DNA of 10,186 nucleotides from an uncultured Victivallaceae bacterium (GCA_934663655.1 CAKUKT010000069.1:1-10186); one strand, 5' to 3'. Numbered from the stretch's first letter, positions 1-6,932 are shown. Translations and numbers: made by a program. Notes: generated by a model not told the origin, from the letters alone.

Positions 1-1200
1 CACCCCCGGACGCGGAGTCGCCAACAGCCGCCGGGCGATGGTCTCCCAATCGTCGCCGAGGTATTCGCCACCGCAGGCGGCGGCGAGCGCCGCCCCGTCA
101 ACACAACCGCTTTCGCTCCAGGCCGCGAACACCCGGGCAACTATCACCGAATCCGCTTTCCTGAGCACCGAGACGAAATCATCGAAGAACGCTTCCAGCC
201 GGGCAAAACGATGCGGTTGAATCACTACCCGCAGATGCCGGCCGGGATAGTTCAGGCGCAGCAGCCGCAGCGCCGCGGCGACTTCGGTCGGGTGGTGGGC
301 ATAATCCTCCACCACTTCAAGTCCGTCGGCGACGAAACGGGTGGTCATCCGGCGCGCCACCCCGGGAACTTGCGCCGCCAGTTCCTGCGCCGCCGACTCT
401 TCAATTCCGAAACGACGCACCGCTTCGACCGCCAGCCGAAGATTCTGCGCCTGAAAACCCGCCCGACCGGCAAAGCGGAAATCCGGCGGCGGCAGGGCTA
501 TCCGTCGCGCTGCCGGATGGTCCGCAAAGAGCCGGTCGGAAATTTCCCCGGAATAATAGATTAGTTCGGAACACTTTTCTCCGAAACGGCGGAAGTTTTC
601 GCAGAGGGCGGCAACCCCGCCGACGCTCCAGCTGTGATCGGTTTCGACATTGGGAACCACACCGAGAAAAGGGGTCACCAGCGTATGGGTGCCGTCGGAT
701 TCATCGACTTCCGTGACGAAAATATCATTGCCGCGGCCTGGCGCGCAGGATCCCAGCCCCCCGCCGACCTCCGCGCCGATCAGATATCCGGGTTCCAGTC
801 CCGCCGCCCGGAGAATGGCGGCGATGGCGGTGGTGATCGAACTCTTGCCATGCGAACCGGACACCGCCACCACCCGGCGGTAACGGCGCAGAAACAGCCC
901 GAGATATTCGCCGCGCCGCATCTCCGGAATGCCGAGGACGGCTGCCCGACGGCGTTCCGGATTGTCCGACGGCACCGCCGAAGAGTAGACGACCAGATCG
1001 GTGTCGGGATCGAGATTGCCGGTCGCATGGCCCGCGAAAATCCGCGCTCCGTGCGCCGCCAGCGCCGCACTCTTGGCATTGGGTTCGCAATCCGAACCGC
1101 TGACCGAAATTCCGTTGCCCAGCGCCAGTTCCGCCAGCGGCGCCACCCCCGCGCCACCGATGCCGATGAAGTGGATTTTCTGCGGCGAGGCCGTTTTCAT
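1..1200 (-). CDS. murC: MurC-like UDP-N-acetylmuramate--L-alanine ligase, 3' end cut by window
   Basis: Cytoplasmic Mur ligase that would join L-alanine to UDP-MurNAc using ATP, the first peptide step of peptidoglycan synthesis. The 400 visible residues keep the MurC order of motifs: an N-terminal nucleotide-sugar binding loop IHFIGIGGAG (9-18), a P-loop SGSHGKSS (114-121; GTHGKTT is usual), EVDESDGT (164-171), NVETDH (184-189), DYAHHPTEV (299-307) and QPHRFAR (328-334). The C-terminal part is missing because the frame is still open at base 1; MurC proteins are usually about 450-490 residues. The start at 1200 is fixed by an ATGA overlap with the fcl stop codon, so translation is probably coupled. 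Odd points: the P-loop uses Ser for Thr, and the central domain is short, with the usual GxHNxxNA motif reduced to GRAGFQAQN (245-253). The related recycling ligase Mpl is a weaker alternative; the DESD and ETDH motifs favour MurC. Confidence 0.85.
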   Translation of the reverse strand, partial: MKTASPQKIHFIGIGGAGVAPLAELALGNGISVSGSDCEPNAKSAALAAHGARIFAGHATGNLDPDTDLVVYSSAVPSDNPERRRAAVLGIPEMRRGEYLGLFLRRYRRVVAVSGSHGKSSITTAIAAILRAAGLEPGYLIGAEVGGGLGSCAPGRGNDIFVTEVDESDGTHTLVTPFLGVVPNVETDHSWSVGGVAALCENFRRFGEKCSELIYYSGEISDRLFADHPAARRIALPPPDFRFAGRAGFQAQNLRLAVEAVRRFGIEESAAQELAAQVPGVARRMTTRFVADGLEVVEDYAHHPTEVAAALRLLRLNYPGRHLRVVIQPHRFARLEAFFDDFVSVLRKADSVIVARVFAAWSESGCVDGAALAAACGGEYLGDDWETIARRLLATPRPGV

Positions 1201-2150
1201 CGACCGCCTCCCGCCGCCGTCACCGGAAGTGCGGCATATTCGGCAACGGTTCTGGCGATCCCCTCGTCGAGGCTGATCTGCGGCGACCAGCCGAGTGAAT
1301 GCGCCCGGCTCGAATCCATCAGTTTGCGCCGCATGCCGTCCGGTTTCGTCCGATCCCAGGTGATTTTCCCCCGGTATCCGGCTGCCGCGGCAATTTTTTC
1401 GGCCAGTTCCCGGATCGAAATTTCCTGCCCGGTTCCGACATTGATGATTTCCGGACGGTCGTGGGTATTCATGAAAAACCATACCGCCTGCGCCAGATCG
1501 TCAACATGCATGAACTCCCGCAGCGGTTCCCCGCTCCCCCAGAGTACCACCTCGTCGCTTCCCGCGCGAACCGCTTCGACGAAACGCCGGATCAGCGCCG
1601 GAAACACATGGCCGCCGGCAAGATCGTAATTGTCGCCGGTCCCGTAGAGGTTGCACGGCATCAGGCTGATCGTGTCAAACCCGTACTGTCCGGAGAGGTA
1701 GCAGCACAGTTTATAACCGGCGATTTTCGCCAGCGCATAACCTTCGTTGGTCGGTTCCAGCGGCCCGGAAAGCAGATACTCCTCGCGGATCGGCTGCCGG
1801 GATTCGCACGGATAGATGCAGCTGCTCCCGAGAAAGCAGAGTTTTTTCACTCCGCTGCGACAGGATTCTCCGATCACATTGTTCTGGATTTCCAGGTTTT
1901 CGAGCAGAAATTCCGCCGGATGATCCCGATTGGCGAGAATCCCGCCCACCCGCGCCGCCGCCAGAATCACATACTCGGGTTTTTCGCGTTCAAAGAACTC
2001 CCGCGTAGCCGCCTGGGAACGCAGGTCCAGTTCCGCGTGGGTACGCACCAGCAGGTTCCGGCATCCCATGGCGGCAAACCGCCGCATCACCGCGCTGCCC
2101 ACCATGCCGCGATGGCCGGCAATGAAAATTTTCGCATCAGAGTTGATCAT
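1197..2150 (-). CDS. fcl: GDP-L-fucose synthase
   Basis: NADPH-dependent 3,5-epimerase/4-reductase that converts GDP-4-keto-6-deoxy-D-mannose to GDP-L-fucose, the donor for fucosylated surface glycans. It is a 317-residue extended short-chain dehydrogenase; the E. coli enzyme has 321. The cofactor loop GHRGMVGS is at 12-19. The catalytic set is in place: LGSSCIYP (Ser109, Cys111), YALAK (Tyr138, Lys142), and NLYGTGDNYD followed by His181. These match E. coli Ser107, Cys109, Tyr136, Lys140 and His179 with a constant offset of two. The start at 2150 has a weak GGAA about seven bases upstream. It lies 104 bp after lepB with no terminator in the gap, and its TGA overlaps the murC ATG. Its usual partner gmd, which makes the substrate from GDP-mannose, is not in the window, so it must lie elsewhere. 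Confidence 0.95.
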   Translation of the reverse strand: MINSDAKIFIAGHRGMVGSAVMRRFAAMGCRNLLVRTHAELDLRSQAATREFFEREKPEYVILAAARVGGILANRDHPAEFLLENLEIQNNVIGESCRSGVKKLCFLGSSCIYPCESRQPIREEYLLSGPLEPTNEGYALAKIAGYKLCCYLSGQYGFDTISLMPCNLYGTGDNYDLAGGHVFPALIRRFVEAVRAGSDEVVLWGSGEPLREFMHVDDLAQAVWFFMNTHDRPEIINVGTGQEISIRELAEKIAAAAGYRGKITWDRTKPDGMRRKLMDSSRAHSLGWSPQISLDEGIARTVAEYAALPVTAAGGGR

Positions 2151-2254
2151 ACTGATTCCATTGATTGAATTTACAGTGATGAAGCCGCGCTCTCCGGCGC
2201 CGCACCATCCGGTATCGCCGGGTTACGGTTCGTGCCGGTTCGGGGGCGCTGCTG

Positions 2255-3448
2255 CTACTGCCGGTACATCACCGGGTAGGTGCCGCGCACCGCCTCTCCG
2301 GTCGGCTCCGGCAGCGCCGGAGCGGAATCGGCGATCCCCGCCCGGCGGCTGAACGGCCAGAAAACCAGCCAGGCCCGCCCGACCAGGTTGCGACGGGGCA
2401 CGGCTCCGAAAAATCGACTGTCAAGACTGAAACGGGAGTTGTCCCCCAACATGAAATAGCTCTCTTCCGGCACCGTGTACTCTCCGCCGGAAGCGATCTC
2501 GGCATTCCCCATTCCCGAAAGATGTCCCTGATAACCGCCCTGGCCGCTGTAAAGCTTTTCAAACCGGGGATCGAGATCCTGAATCCGCCGGAAATCCTTC
2601 TCCCCCGCCGGGCGGACGTAGAGCTGGTTGTCGATGATTTTCAGCGTGTCGCCGGGAAGTCCGACCAGCCGTTTGTTATAGTAGTAGCCGCTCGAATCAG
2701 CCAGCCGGACTCCGTCGACCAGCAGCCCGTCGGTGTTGAAAACCGTCACATCGCCGCGTTTCGGTTCCCGCAGGTAGAGTGAAAAGCGTTCGACAAAGAG
2801 GTGGTCGCCGAGACTCAGGTAGCCGTCGGCAATGGTTTCCCCCCGCCGGTAGTGGTGGGCAGGATCGATGCCGGAATATTCCACCACCTTGCGCGGTTCG
2901 CCGGGCAGGCGGCACTCCGCGCCGCCGATAGTGAAGGCGGTGGTCGCCGACAACCCCGACACCCGGCGGATGCTTTCCGGATCAATCCTGCCGTCCGCCG
3001 GAGCTTTGAGTTCGGCTTTGCGGGCGGAGTAGAGCAGCGCCATCAGCGGTCCGGGGAGTTCCCCCGTGGCGAAGGAATCCTTTTCCCGGTAGTGGACGCC
3101 GTAGAGCGTCGGCTGCATCGAACTGGTCGGAATCCGGAACGGCTGAAAAAAGAGCCCCCGCAGTCCGAACGCCACCGCTCCCACCACCACCAGCAGATCG
3201 AGCAGGTTGCGCAGCCAGTTGTAACGGGCGGCCACCGGCAGATTGCCGAACTCCCGTTGCGCCGCCGCGGTCGCCGCGGCCGCCTCTCCCGCCGGTGCGG
3301 CGGCAAGCCGGGAAATCACCGCGTCAAATTCATCCTTTTCGCGAGGGGAGAGCAGATCATCCTCGGTGTGGCGGATCGAACGCAGTTCGGCCAGGTACTT
3401 TCTGCGGCCGCGTCCGGAGAAAAATTTATGGAGAGAATTGATCATCAC
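2255..3448 (-). CDS. lepB: Signal peptidase I with large insertion
   Basis: Membrane serine protease that removes signal peptides from exported proteins, with its active site on the outer face of the cytoplasmic membrane. It has 397 residues. Order: a charged, Ala-rich cytosolic N-terminus (1-78), one clear transmembrane segment (about 82-101), FRIPTSSMQPTL with nucleophile Ser110, GDHLFVERF (214-222), KRGDVTVF (230-237), NKRLVGLPGD with general-base Lys259, and GDNSRFSLDSR (335-345). All family boxes are present, so it should be active. About 98 residues are inserted between the Ser box and GDHLFVERF, where E. coli LepB has only one or two, and about 30 extra residues follow the last conserved box. 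The start is either GTG 3448 (4-base overlap with dgt) or ATG 3445 (1-base overlap); AAGG about 9 bases before the GTG slightly favours the former. It is co-transcribed with dgt. Confidence 0.95.
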   Translation of the reverse strand: MMINSLHKFFSGRGRRKYLAELRSIRHTEDDLLSPREKDEFDAVISRLAAAPAGEAAAATAAAQREFGNLPVAARYNWLRNLLDLLVVVGAVAFGLRGLFFQPFRIPTSSMQPTLYGVHYREKDSFATGELPGPLMALLYSARKAELKAPADGRIDPESIRRVSGLSATTAFTIGGAECRLPGEPRKVVEYSGIDPAHHYRRGETIADGYLSLGDHLFVERFSLYLREPKRGDVTVFNTDGLLVDGVRLADSSGYYYNKRLVGLPGDTLKIIDNQLYVRPAGEKDFRRIQDLDPRFEKLYSGQGGYQGHLSGMGNAEIASGGEYTVPEESYFMLGDNSRFSLDSRFFGAVPRRNLVGRAWLVFWPFSRRAGIADSAPALPEPTGEAVRGTYPVMYRQ

Positions 3449-4797
3449 AATGAGATGCCTTTAAGTTTCTGGAAAAGCGATACCGCGTAGCCGTCGGTCA
3501 TTCCCGAAATGTAATCGAGCACCCGCATCAGCCGGAGCCCCGGATCGGAACGCCATTCCGGGGTGTCGGCGAGGACCGATTCCGGGAGAATCGCTCCAAT
3601 CCGCCGGCTGCGGTAACTGGCCGCCGGTCCGCCGGAGCGTTCGGCGGCAAGCTCGTTTACACACGGCACAAAGATGTCGAGCATCCCCGAAACCATCTCG
3701 AAGCCCGCCCCGATCACCTCCGCCACCCGCCGGTGGTTGTAGATGCCCGAGACACTGCGCGTCCGGATCTCGGCGAGCACGTCGCGGCAGTCGGTGTATT
3801 CGATCAGCGGTTTCTGCAGGGTGCCGCGGATGATTTCGTCATGACGGTTCCGGAACACCTCACTTACCTCCTCGATCAGCCGTCCGATCACTTTGGCGCG
3901 CATGAATTCAGTCTTCCGGGTAGGGGAATCCAGACGGCGGAGATATTCGCGGCTGCGCGCGGAGTCGATGAGTTGCAGAAACAACCGTTCGATCTCCGCG
4001 TAGTCGATGAGGCCGAGCCGCTGACCATCCTCGAAGTCCACGGTGAGGTAGGCGATATCGTCGGCAGCTTCAACCAGCCAGGCCAGCGGATGACGACACC
4101 AGGAACTCTCACTGACGGCAATCAATCCGCAACGTTCCGCAACTTCGGAAAAGAGTTCGCGCTCGGAGTGGAAAATACCGAACTTCTTCCCCGCGACCCC
4201 CGGGGCGCGCTGTCCGGCCGTCGAGGTCGAGGGGTATTTGGTAAACGCGCCGAGCGTAGCGCAACACAGCTGCATGCCTCCCCGCCGCTCCGGCATCTCC
4301 AGGCGCGTCAACACCCGGAACCCCTGGGCGTTGCCTTCATAATTGGCAATATCGCCGGAAACCTCCGTGGAGATTTCCTTCTCCATTCGTCTGCCGGTCG
4401 CCGAAGTTGTGAACCAGTGCCGGATCGCCTCCTCTCCGGCGTGGCCGAGCGGAGGATTGCCGATGTCATGCGCCAGCGCCGCCGCAGCCACCACCGCTCC
4501 CACGTCGCTGGGATGGGCGCCGCCGGTGTCAAAACTGCGGCAGATGAACCCCCCCGCCGCGGTACCGAGCGAACGCGCAATCGAACTGGTTTCAATACTG
4601 TGGGTAAGCCGGGTTCGCACATAATCGGCGCGAACCAGCGGAAACACCTGCGTCTTGTCCTGGAGCCGGCGGAACGCACCCGAAAACACAATCCGGTCGA
4701 AATCCTGCTGAAACGGAGAACGTTCCGGAGAGATCGCCTCGGCCTCACTCTTCCCGAGCCGCTGCGGTGAAAGCAGCTGTTTCCAAATCATCGTCAT
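3445..4797 (-). CDS. dgt: Deoxyguanosinetriphosphate triphosphohydrolase
   Basis: HD-superfamily enzyme that hydrolyses dGTP to deoxyguanosine and tripolyphosphate, controlling dNTP pools in the cytoplasm. It has 450 residues from the chosen start. Metal-binding residues are visible: His66 in RTRLTHSIE, His110-Asp111 in ALAHDIGNPPLGHAGE, and the Asp pair 246-247 in EAADDIAY. FRRLQDKTQVFPL (42-54), YEGNAQGF (153-160) and YISGMTDGYA near the C-terminus match the long E. coli-type Dgt (505 residues). The frame is open up to a TTG at 4881, but that codon coincides with the predicted -35 box. ATG 4797 has AGGG nine bases upstream and begins where the family homology begins, so I use it; ATG 4791 is also possible. 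It is the first gene of the dgt-lepB-fcl-murC unit and its stop overlaps the lepB start. Confidence 0.93.
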   Translation of the reverse strand: MTMIWKQLLSPQRLGKSEAEAISPERSPFQQDFDRIVFSGAFRRLQDKTQVFPLVRADYVRTRLTHSIETSSIARSLGTAAGGFICRSFDTGGAHPSDVGAVVAAAALAHDIGNPPLGHAGEEAIRHWFTTSATGRRMEKEISTEVSGDIANYEGNAQGFRVLTRLEMPERRGGMQLCCATLGAFTKYPSTSTAGQRAPGVAGKKFGIFHSERELFSEVAERCGLIAVSESSWCRHPLAWLVEAADDIAYLTVDFEDGQRLGLIDYAEIERLFLQLIDSARSREYLRRLDSPTRKTEFMRAKVIGRLIEEVSEVFRNRHDEIIRGTLQKPLIEYTDCRDVLAEIRTRSVSGIYNHRRVAEVIGAGFEMVSGMLDIFVPCVNELAAERSGGPAASYRSRRIGAILPESVLADTPEWRSDPGLRLMRVLDYISGMTDGYAVSLFQKLKGISL

Positions 4798-4852
4798 TGC
4801 TGAAGACCCTGTTGACCTGTTGTCAGTAACCGCGATCCGGTTCTGAAATAAT

Positions 4853-4881
4853 AATATATCGCAGCGCCCATTCTTTCGCAA
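4853..4881 (-). promoter_or_regulatory. Predicted sigma-70 promoter of the dgt operon
   Basis: On the minus strand, TTGCGA (4881-4876) is followed after exactly 17 bases by TATATT (4858-4853). Transcription would start near 4846, leaving a leader of about 49 bases before the dgt ATG at 4797. It sits directly downstream of the lipoprotein terminator, so the dgt unit is insulated from the genes to its right. Confidence 0.65.
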
Positions 4882-4905
4882 GCGCCGTTCCCGGAAGCGG
4901 CGGTG

Positions 4906-4941
4906 AAAAAACCGCCGGGCGAAAATTCGTCCGGCGGTTTT
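4906..4941 (-). terminator. Intrinsic terminator of the lipoprotein pair
   Basis: The two 16-base arms (4908-4923 and 4926-4941) pair with a single G-U wobble around a two-base loop; the tip pairs may open to give a larger loop. The core is CCGCCGG/CCGGCGG. On the minus strand the stem runs into six T residues (4911-4906), a classic rho-independent terminator 43 bases past the stop of the second lipoprotein gene. The opposite strand ends in TTTT, but no plus-strand gene approaches it. Confidence 0.9.
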
Positions 4942-4983
4942 CGGGGCATGCGGAACTTCGCAGCATTGCGCTGTTGGTTGTGT

Positions 4984-5361
4984 TTATTTCACTACGTTGG
5001 CGGAAACGCTGGTTTCGCGAATGCCGAACATGAAAGGCATCGGCATCGTCATAGAAACGATATTGTAGGTTCCCGTGGCATTGAGTTCCTTGCTCTTGGC
5101 GGTTAACAGCGAAACAACACTGCCGGCGTTGACGGTGTCCTGAAAGACCACAATCTTGCCGGGCTCTTCAACCGATCCGGTGAGCAACGGGATGCTGAAA
5201 AGATAGATACCCCAGTTGGTGGCCTCCAGATGGGCGACCGTCTGCCCGGGACCGATTTTCTGCGAATGCAGCATCTCAGCGGGAGCCTCGGAGACCGAAG
5301 CGCAGCCGCTGAAGAGAGCGACGAACCCCGCCGCCATCAAAGTGAACATGAATTTAGTCAT
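4984..5361 (-). CDS. Small putative lipoprotein, paralogue of upstream gene
   Basis: 125-residue exported protein of unknown function. A signal sequence (MTKFMFTLMAAGFVALFSGC) ends at Cys20; the lipobox is slightly unusual, with Phe at -3 and Leu at -4. The mature part has GIYLFSIPLLTGS (51-63), DTVN (75-78) and a C-terminal FMFGIR (110-115) ending in ANVVK. The neighbouring gene at 5399-5782 has the same motifs in the same order and spacing, so the two arose by duplication. The start has a strong GGAAGG six bases upstream. It lies 37 bp after its paralogue with no terminator between them, and ends before the terminator at 4906-4941. I do not recognise the family. The Gly/Pro-rich hydrophobic motif suggests a small beta-rich envelope protein, but this is a guess. 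Confidence 0.85.
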   Translation of the reverse strand: MTKFMFTLMAAGFVALFSGCASVSEAPAEMLHSQKIGPGQTVAHLEATNWGIYLFSIPLLTGSVEEPGKIVVFQDTVNAGSVVSLLTAKSKELNATGTYNIVSMTMPMPFMFGIRETSVSANVVK

Positions 5362-5398
5362 GATTTGCCTTCCTTGTACAGGTTTTAAACAGTTCGGC

Positions 5399-5782
5399 TC
5401 ATTTCACCGCAGTGCCGGACGCATGGGCAGTACGGATGCTGAAGAGGAACCCGGAACTCGAACTTCTCGTTACAAGGTCGACAACCTGTTTGCCGCCCGC
5501 CTCATTGCTCCGGGAGGTGATCATTTCCGACAGGCAGTTGGGATTGACCGTGTCCTTGAGGAAGGTGGGAAAACCGGGATTGGTGTCGGAACCGGTGATC
5601 AGCGGGAACCACAGGAAATAAAGTCCGGTAGTACAGGCACTGATATGGCACACCGGCGTACCGGCTGTCGTGACCTTCTGGCCGTTGAAGGCCGCCGGAT
5701 CGGCTTTTTCAACCACCGAACAACCGGTCATCACCGCCATCGCTGCAGCCGCGATGAACAGCGTCGCAATAGTTTTAATCAT
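5399..5782 (-). CDS. Small putative lipoprotein, first of tandem pair
   Basis: 127-residue exported protein of unknown function. The signal peptide (residues 1-20) ends in VMTGC, with Cys21 as the likely lipidation site. The mature part contains GLYFLWFPLITGS (53-65), DTVN (77-80) and FLFSIR (112-117), ending SGTAVK, all shared with the next gene. It also has three further cysteines (45, 50, 83) that its paralogue lacks, so it could form a disulphide. The frame is open up to 5833, but ATG 5782 is preceded by GGAG at six bases and directly starts a signal peptide, so it is preferred. It is transcribed from the promoter at 5867-5895 and followed by its paralogue 37 bp later. Confidence 0.85.
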   Translation of the reverse strand: MIKTIATLFIAAAAMAVMTGCSVVEKADPAAFNGQKVTTAGTPVCHISACTTGLYFLWFPLITGSDTNPGFPTFLKDTVNPNCLSEMITSRSNEAGGKQVVDLVTRSSSSGFLFSIRTAHASGTAVK

Positions 5783-5866
5783 TTCTTTCTCCGTTTCTTG
5801 AGTTTGTTGTCTCGCACCACCCCGACGTTGCACCGGAGATCAGCTCCGATAAGGTAACGCCAAAAG

Positions 5867-5895
5867 AATATATACTTTCCGGCGCTGAAAAGCAA
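5867..5895 (-). promoter_or_regulatory. Predicted sigma-70 promoter of the lipoprotein pair
   Basis: On the minus strand, TTGCTT (5895-5890), a 17-base spacer, then TATATT (5872-5867). The start would be near 5860, giving a leader of about 78 bases. That leader contains a small hairpin near its 5' end (CGGAG, five-base loop, CTCCG; 5834-5848), which could protect the mRNA. There is no terminator between the regulator gene and this promoter, so some read-through from it is possible. Confidence 0.65.
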
Positions 5896-5925
5896 CCCCT
5901 CTTCCGGTTGTAAACGCCGATTACT

Positions 5926-6750
5926 TCACTCCTGCGAGGGATAATGGCCGAAACGGCGCCGGTAACAATTGGCGAAGTAATGGGGACAATTCCAGCCGCA
6001 CATCGCCGCGATCTCCTTGATCCGACCGGCATGACGCAGCAGCAGCCGCCGGGCGGTGTTGAGCCGGAGATTGATCAGGTATTCCCGCGGTGTGCACCCC
6101 TGTTCCCGGCGGAACACCTTCTGCAGGTAGTTGGGCGACAGTTCCACCGCCGCGGCGATTTCCGCGATCGACAGGTCGCCGCGGGAGAAATTTTCGTGAA
6201 TGTATTCGCAGATTTTCGCGACCGGGCGGCTGAGCATCCGGTATTCGCCGCGCCGCATGAAGAGCGACAGCGCCGAAATCAGACCGCCGATGATGAAACG
6301 CAGATGATCGATATCGGTTTCCTCTCCCCGGCAGCAGGCGTTGAGTACCGCCAGCAGATTGTCGAGACTGATGCCGTAATATTCAAGCTCCCGGTGCAGC
6401 GGCAGTTCCAGAATCCGGTTGTCCCGCACGTAATAGAGGGAATCGACATCGAAACGGATCGTGATGTGTGCGGCGATCTCGTTGGGACGCAGACCCGGAT
6501 GCACCACTCCCGGCGGGGTGAGACGCAGTTCGCGCAGTTCCTCGTATTCGCCGCGCCGGGTCTGTTCGTAGTCAAAGAGCAGGCGGATTTCAAAAAGTTC
6601 GTGGTGGTGCGGCAGGTGAGCGGAGGTGTATTCCCGTGTCACCCCCGTGATCCGGAGCTTATCCGGCAGATCCGGAGTAAAGAGCAACATTCTCACTGCC
6701 GACAGCACATCGGCTTCCGCATGATTGTTCTCCACCGGCGTCAGGAGCAT
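5926..6750 (-). CDS. AraC-family transcriptional regulator
   Basis: 274-residue DNA-binding regulator. The N-terminal half looks like a small cupin-type ligand domain, with a His cluster and HHHELFEIRLLF (48-59), then LTPPGVVHPG (77-86). The C-terminal half has the two AraC helix-turn-helix units: LSIAEIAAAVELSPNYLQKV (193-212) and a second one with IKEIAAMCGWNCPHYFANCY (244-263), ending in RRRFGHYPSQE. Start 6750 has AAGG ten bases upstream and a well-placed promoter. It diverges from the secreted hydrolase-like gene at 6933, so it most likely senses a sugar or oligosaccharide and controls that gene, probably as an activator. The ligand is unknown. AraC proteins usually bind direct repeats, so the palindromes in the shared promoter region may serve another factor. 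Confidence 0.93.
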   Translation of the reverse strand: MLLTPVENNHAEADVLSAVRMLLFTPDLPDKLRITGVTREYTSAHLPHHHELFEIRLLFDYEQTRRGEYEELRELRLTPPGVVHPGLRPNEIAAHITIRFDVDSLYYVRDNRILELPLHRELEYYGISLDNLLAVLNACCRGEETDIDHLRFIIGGLISALSLFMRRGEYRMLSRPVAKICEYIHENFSRGDLSIAEIAAAVELSPNYLQKVFRREQGCTPREYLINLRLNTARRLLLRHAGRIKEIAAMCGWNCPHYFANCYRRRFGHYPSQE

Positions 6751-6795
6751 AAACTTTAAACCTTGACCTTAAAAAATTACACCTTTTTTCGCTTT

Positions 6796-6824
6796 ATTAT
6801 ACCCCTTTACCGGTAAAAAAGCAA
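6796..6824 (-). promoter_or_regulatory. Predicted sigma-70 promoter of the AraC-type gene
   Basis: On the minus strand, TTGCTT (6824-6819), a 17-base spacer and a consensus TATAAT (6801-6796). The start would be near 6789, about 39 bases before the ATG. The spacer contains the perfect 12-bp palindrome TTTACCGGTAAA, so a protein bound there would block polymerase. Confidence 0.7.
6806..6817. promoter_or_regulatory. Palindrome TTTACCGGTAAA, candidate operator
   Basis: Perfect 12-bp palindrome lying between the -35 and -10 boxes of the regulator promoter. It shares the half-site TTTAC/GTAAA with a second palindrome at 6852-6862, about 45 bp away centre to centre. Binding here would be expected to repress the regulator gene. 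That it is an operator is inferred from position and symmetry only. Confidence 0.45.
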
Positions 6825-6841
6825 ACAAATTAAAAAATTTA

Positions 6842-6850
6842 TGTTATAAT
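6842..6850 (+). promoter_or_regulatory. Extended -10 promoter of the hydrolase operon
   Basis: TGTTATAAT is a perfect extended -10 element (TGn plus TATAAT at 6845-6850). The region 17 bases upstream (CAAACA, 6822-6827) is a poor -35, and it overlaps the -35 of the opposing promoter. A strong -10 without a -35 fits an activator-dependent promoter. Transcription would start near 6857, giving a leader of about 76 bases before the ATG at 6933. Confidence 0.6.
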
Positions 6851-6851
6851 A

Positions 6852-6862
6852 TTTACTGTAAA
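6852..6862. promoter_or_regulatory. Palindrome TTTACTGTAAA, candidate operator
   Basis: Inverted repeat with five-base arms TTTAC/GTAAA around one central base, covering the expected transcription start of the hydrolase operon. It has the same arms as the site at 6806-6817, though the arm spacing differs by one base. Occupancy here would hinder the plus-strand promoter. Confidence 0.35.
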
Positions 6863-6921
6863 AAGTGAAATTTCGCAAAATGCATCAGTTGATCTTCAAC
6901 CTGCCGACAGGCACATCGTGT

Positions 6922-6927
6922 AGGAGG
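6922..6927 (+). promoter_or_regulatory. Strong Shine-Dalgarno site
   Basis: AGGAGG five bases before the ATG at 6933. This near-ideal ribosome binding site fixes the start of the secreted hydrolase-like gene and predicts efficient translation. Confidence 0.9.
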
Positions 6928-6932
6928 TAGCG

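Noticed and set aside
634..2168. Plus-strand open frames (331 and 289 codons) opposite murC and fcl
   Set aside because: Shadows of two clear enzymes on the minus strand.
2151..2254. Possible small gene or promoter in the lepB-fcl gap
   Set aside because: Only a frame of about 24 codons without a ribosome site, and no paired -35/-10 boxes or terminator could be seen.
3733..4770. 345-codon plus-strand open frame opposite dgt
   Set aside because: The minus strand encodes a full Dgt with all HD metal residues; this frame has no recognisable motif.
4798..4881. 28-residue N-terminal extension of dgt from a TTG at 4881
   Set aside because: The TTG is part of the predicted -35 box, the extension has no homology, and ATG 4797 has a ribosome site.
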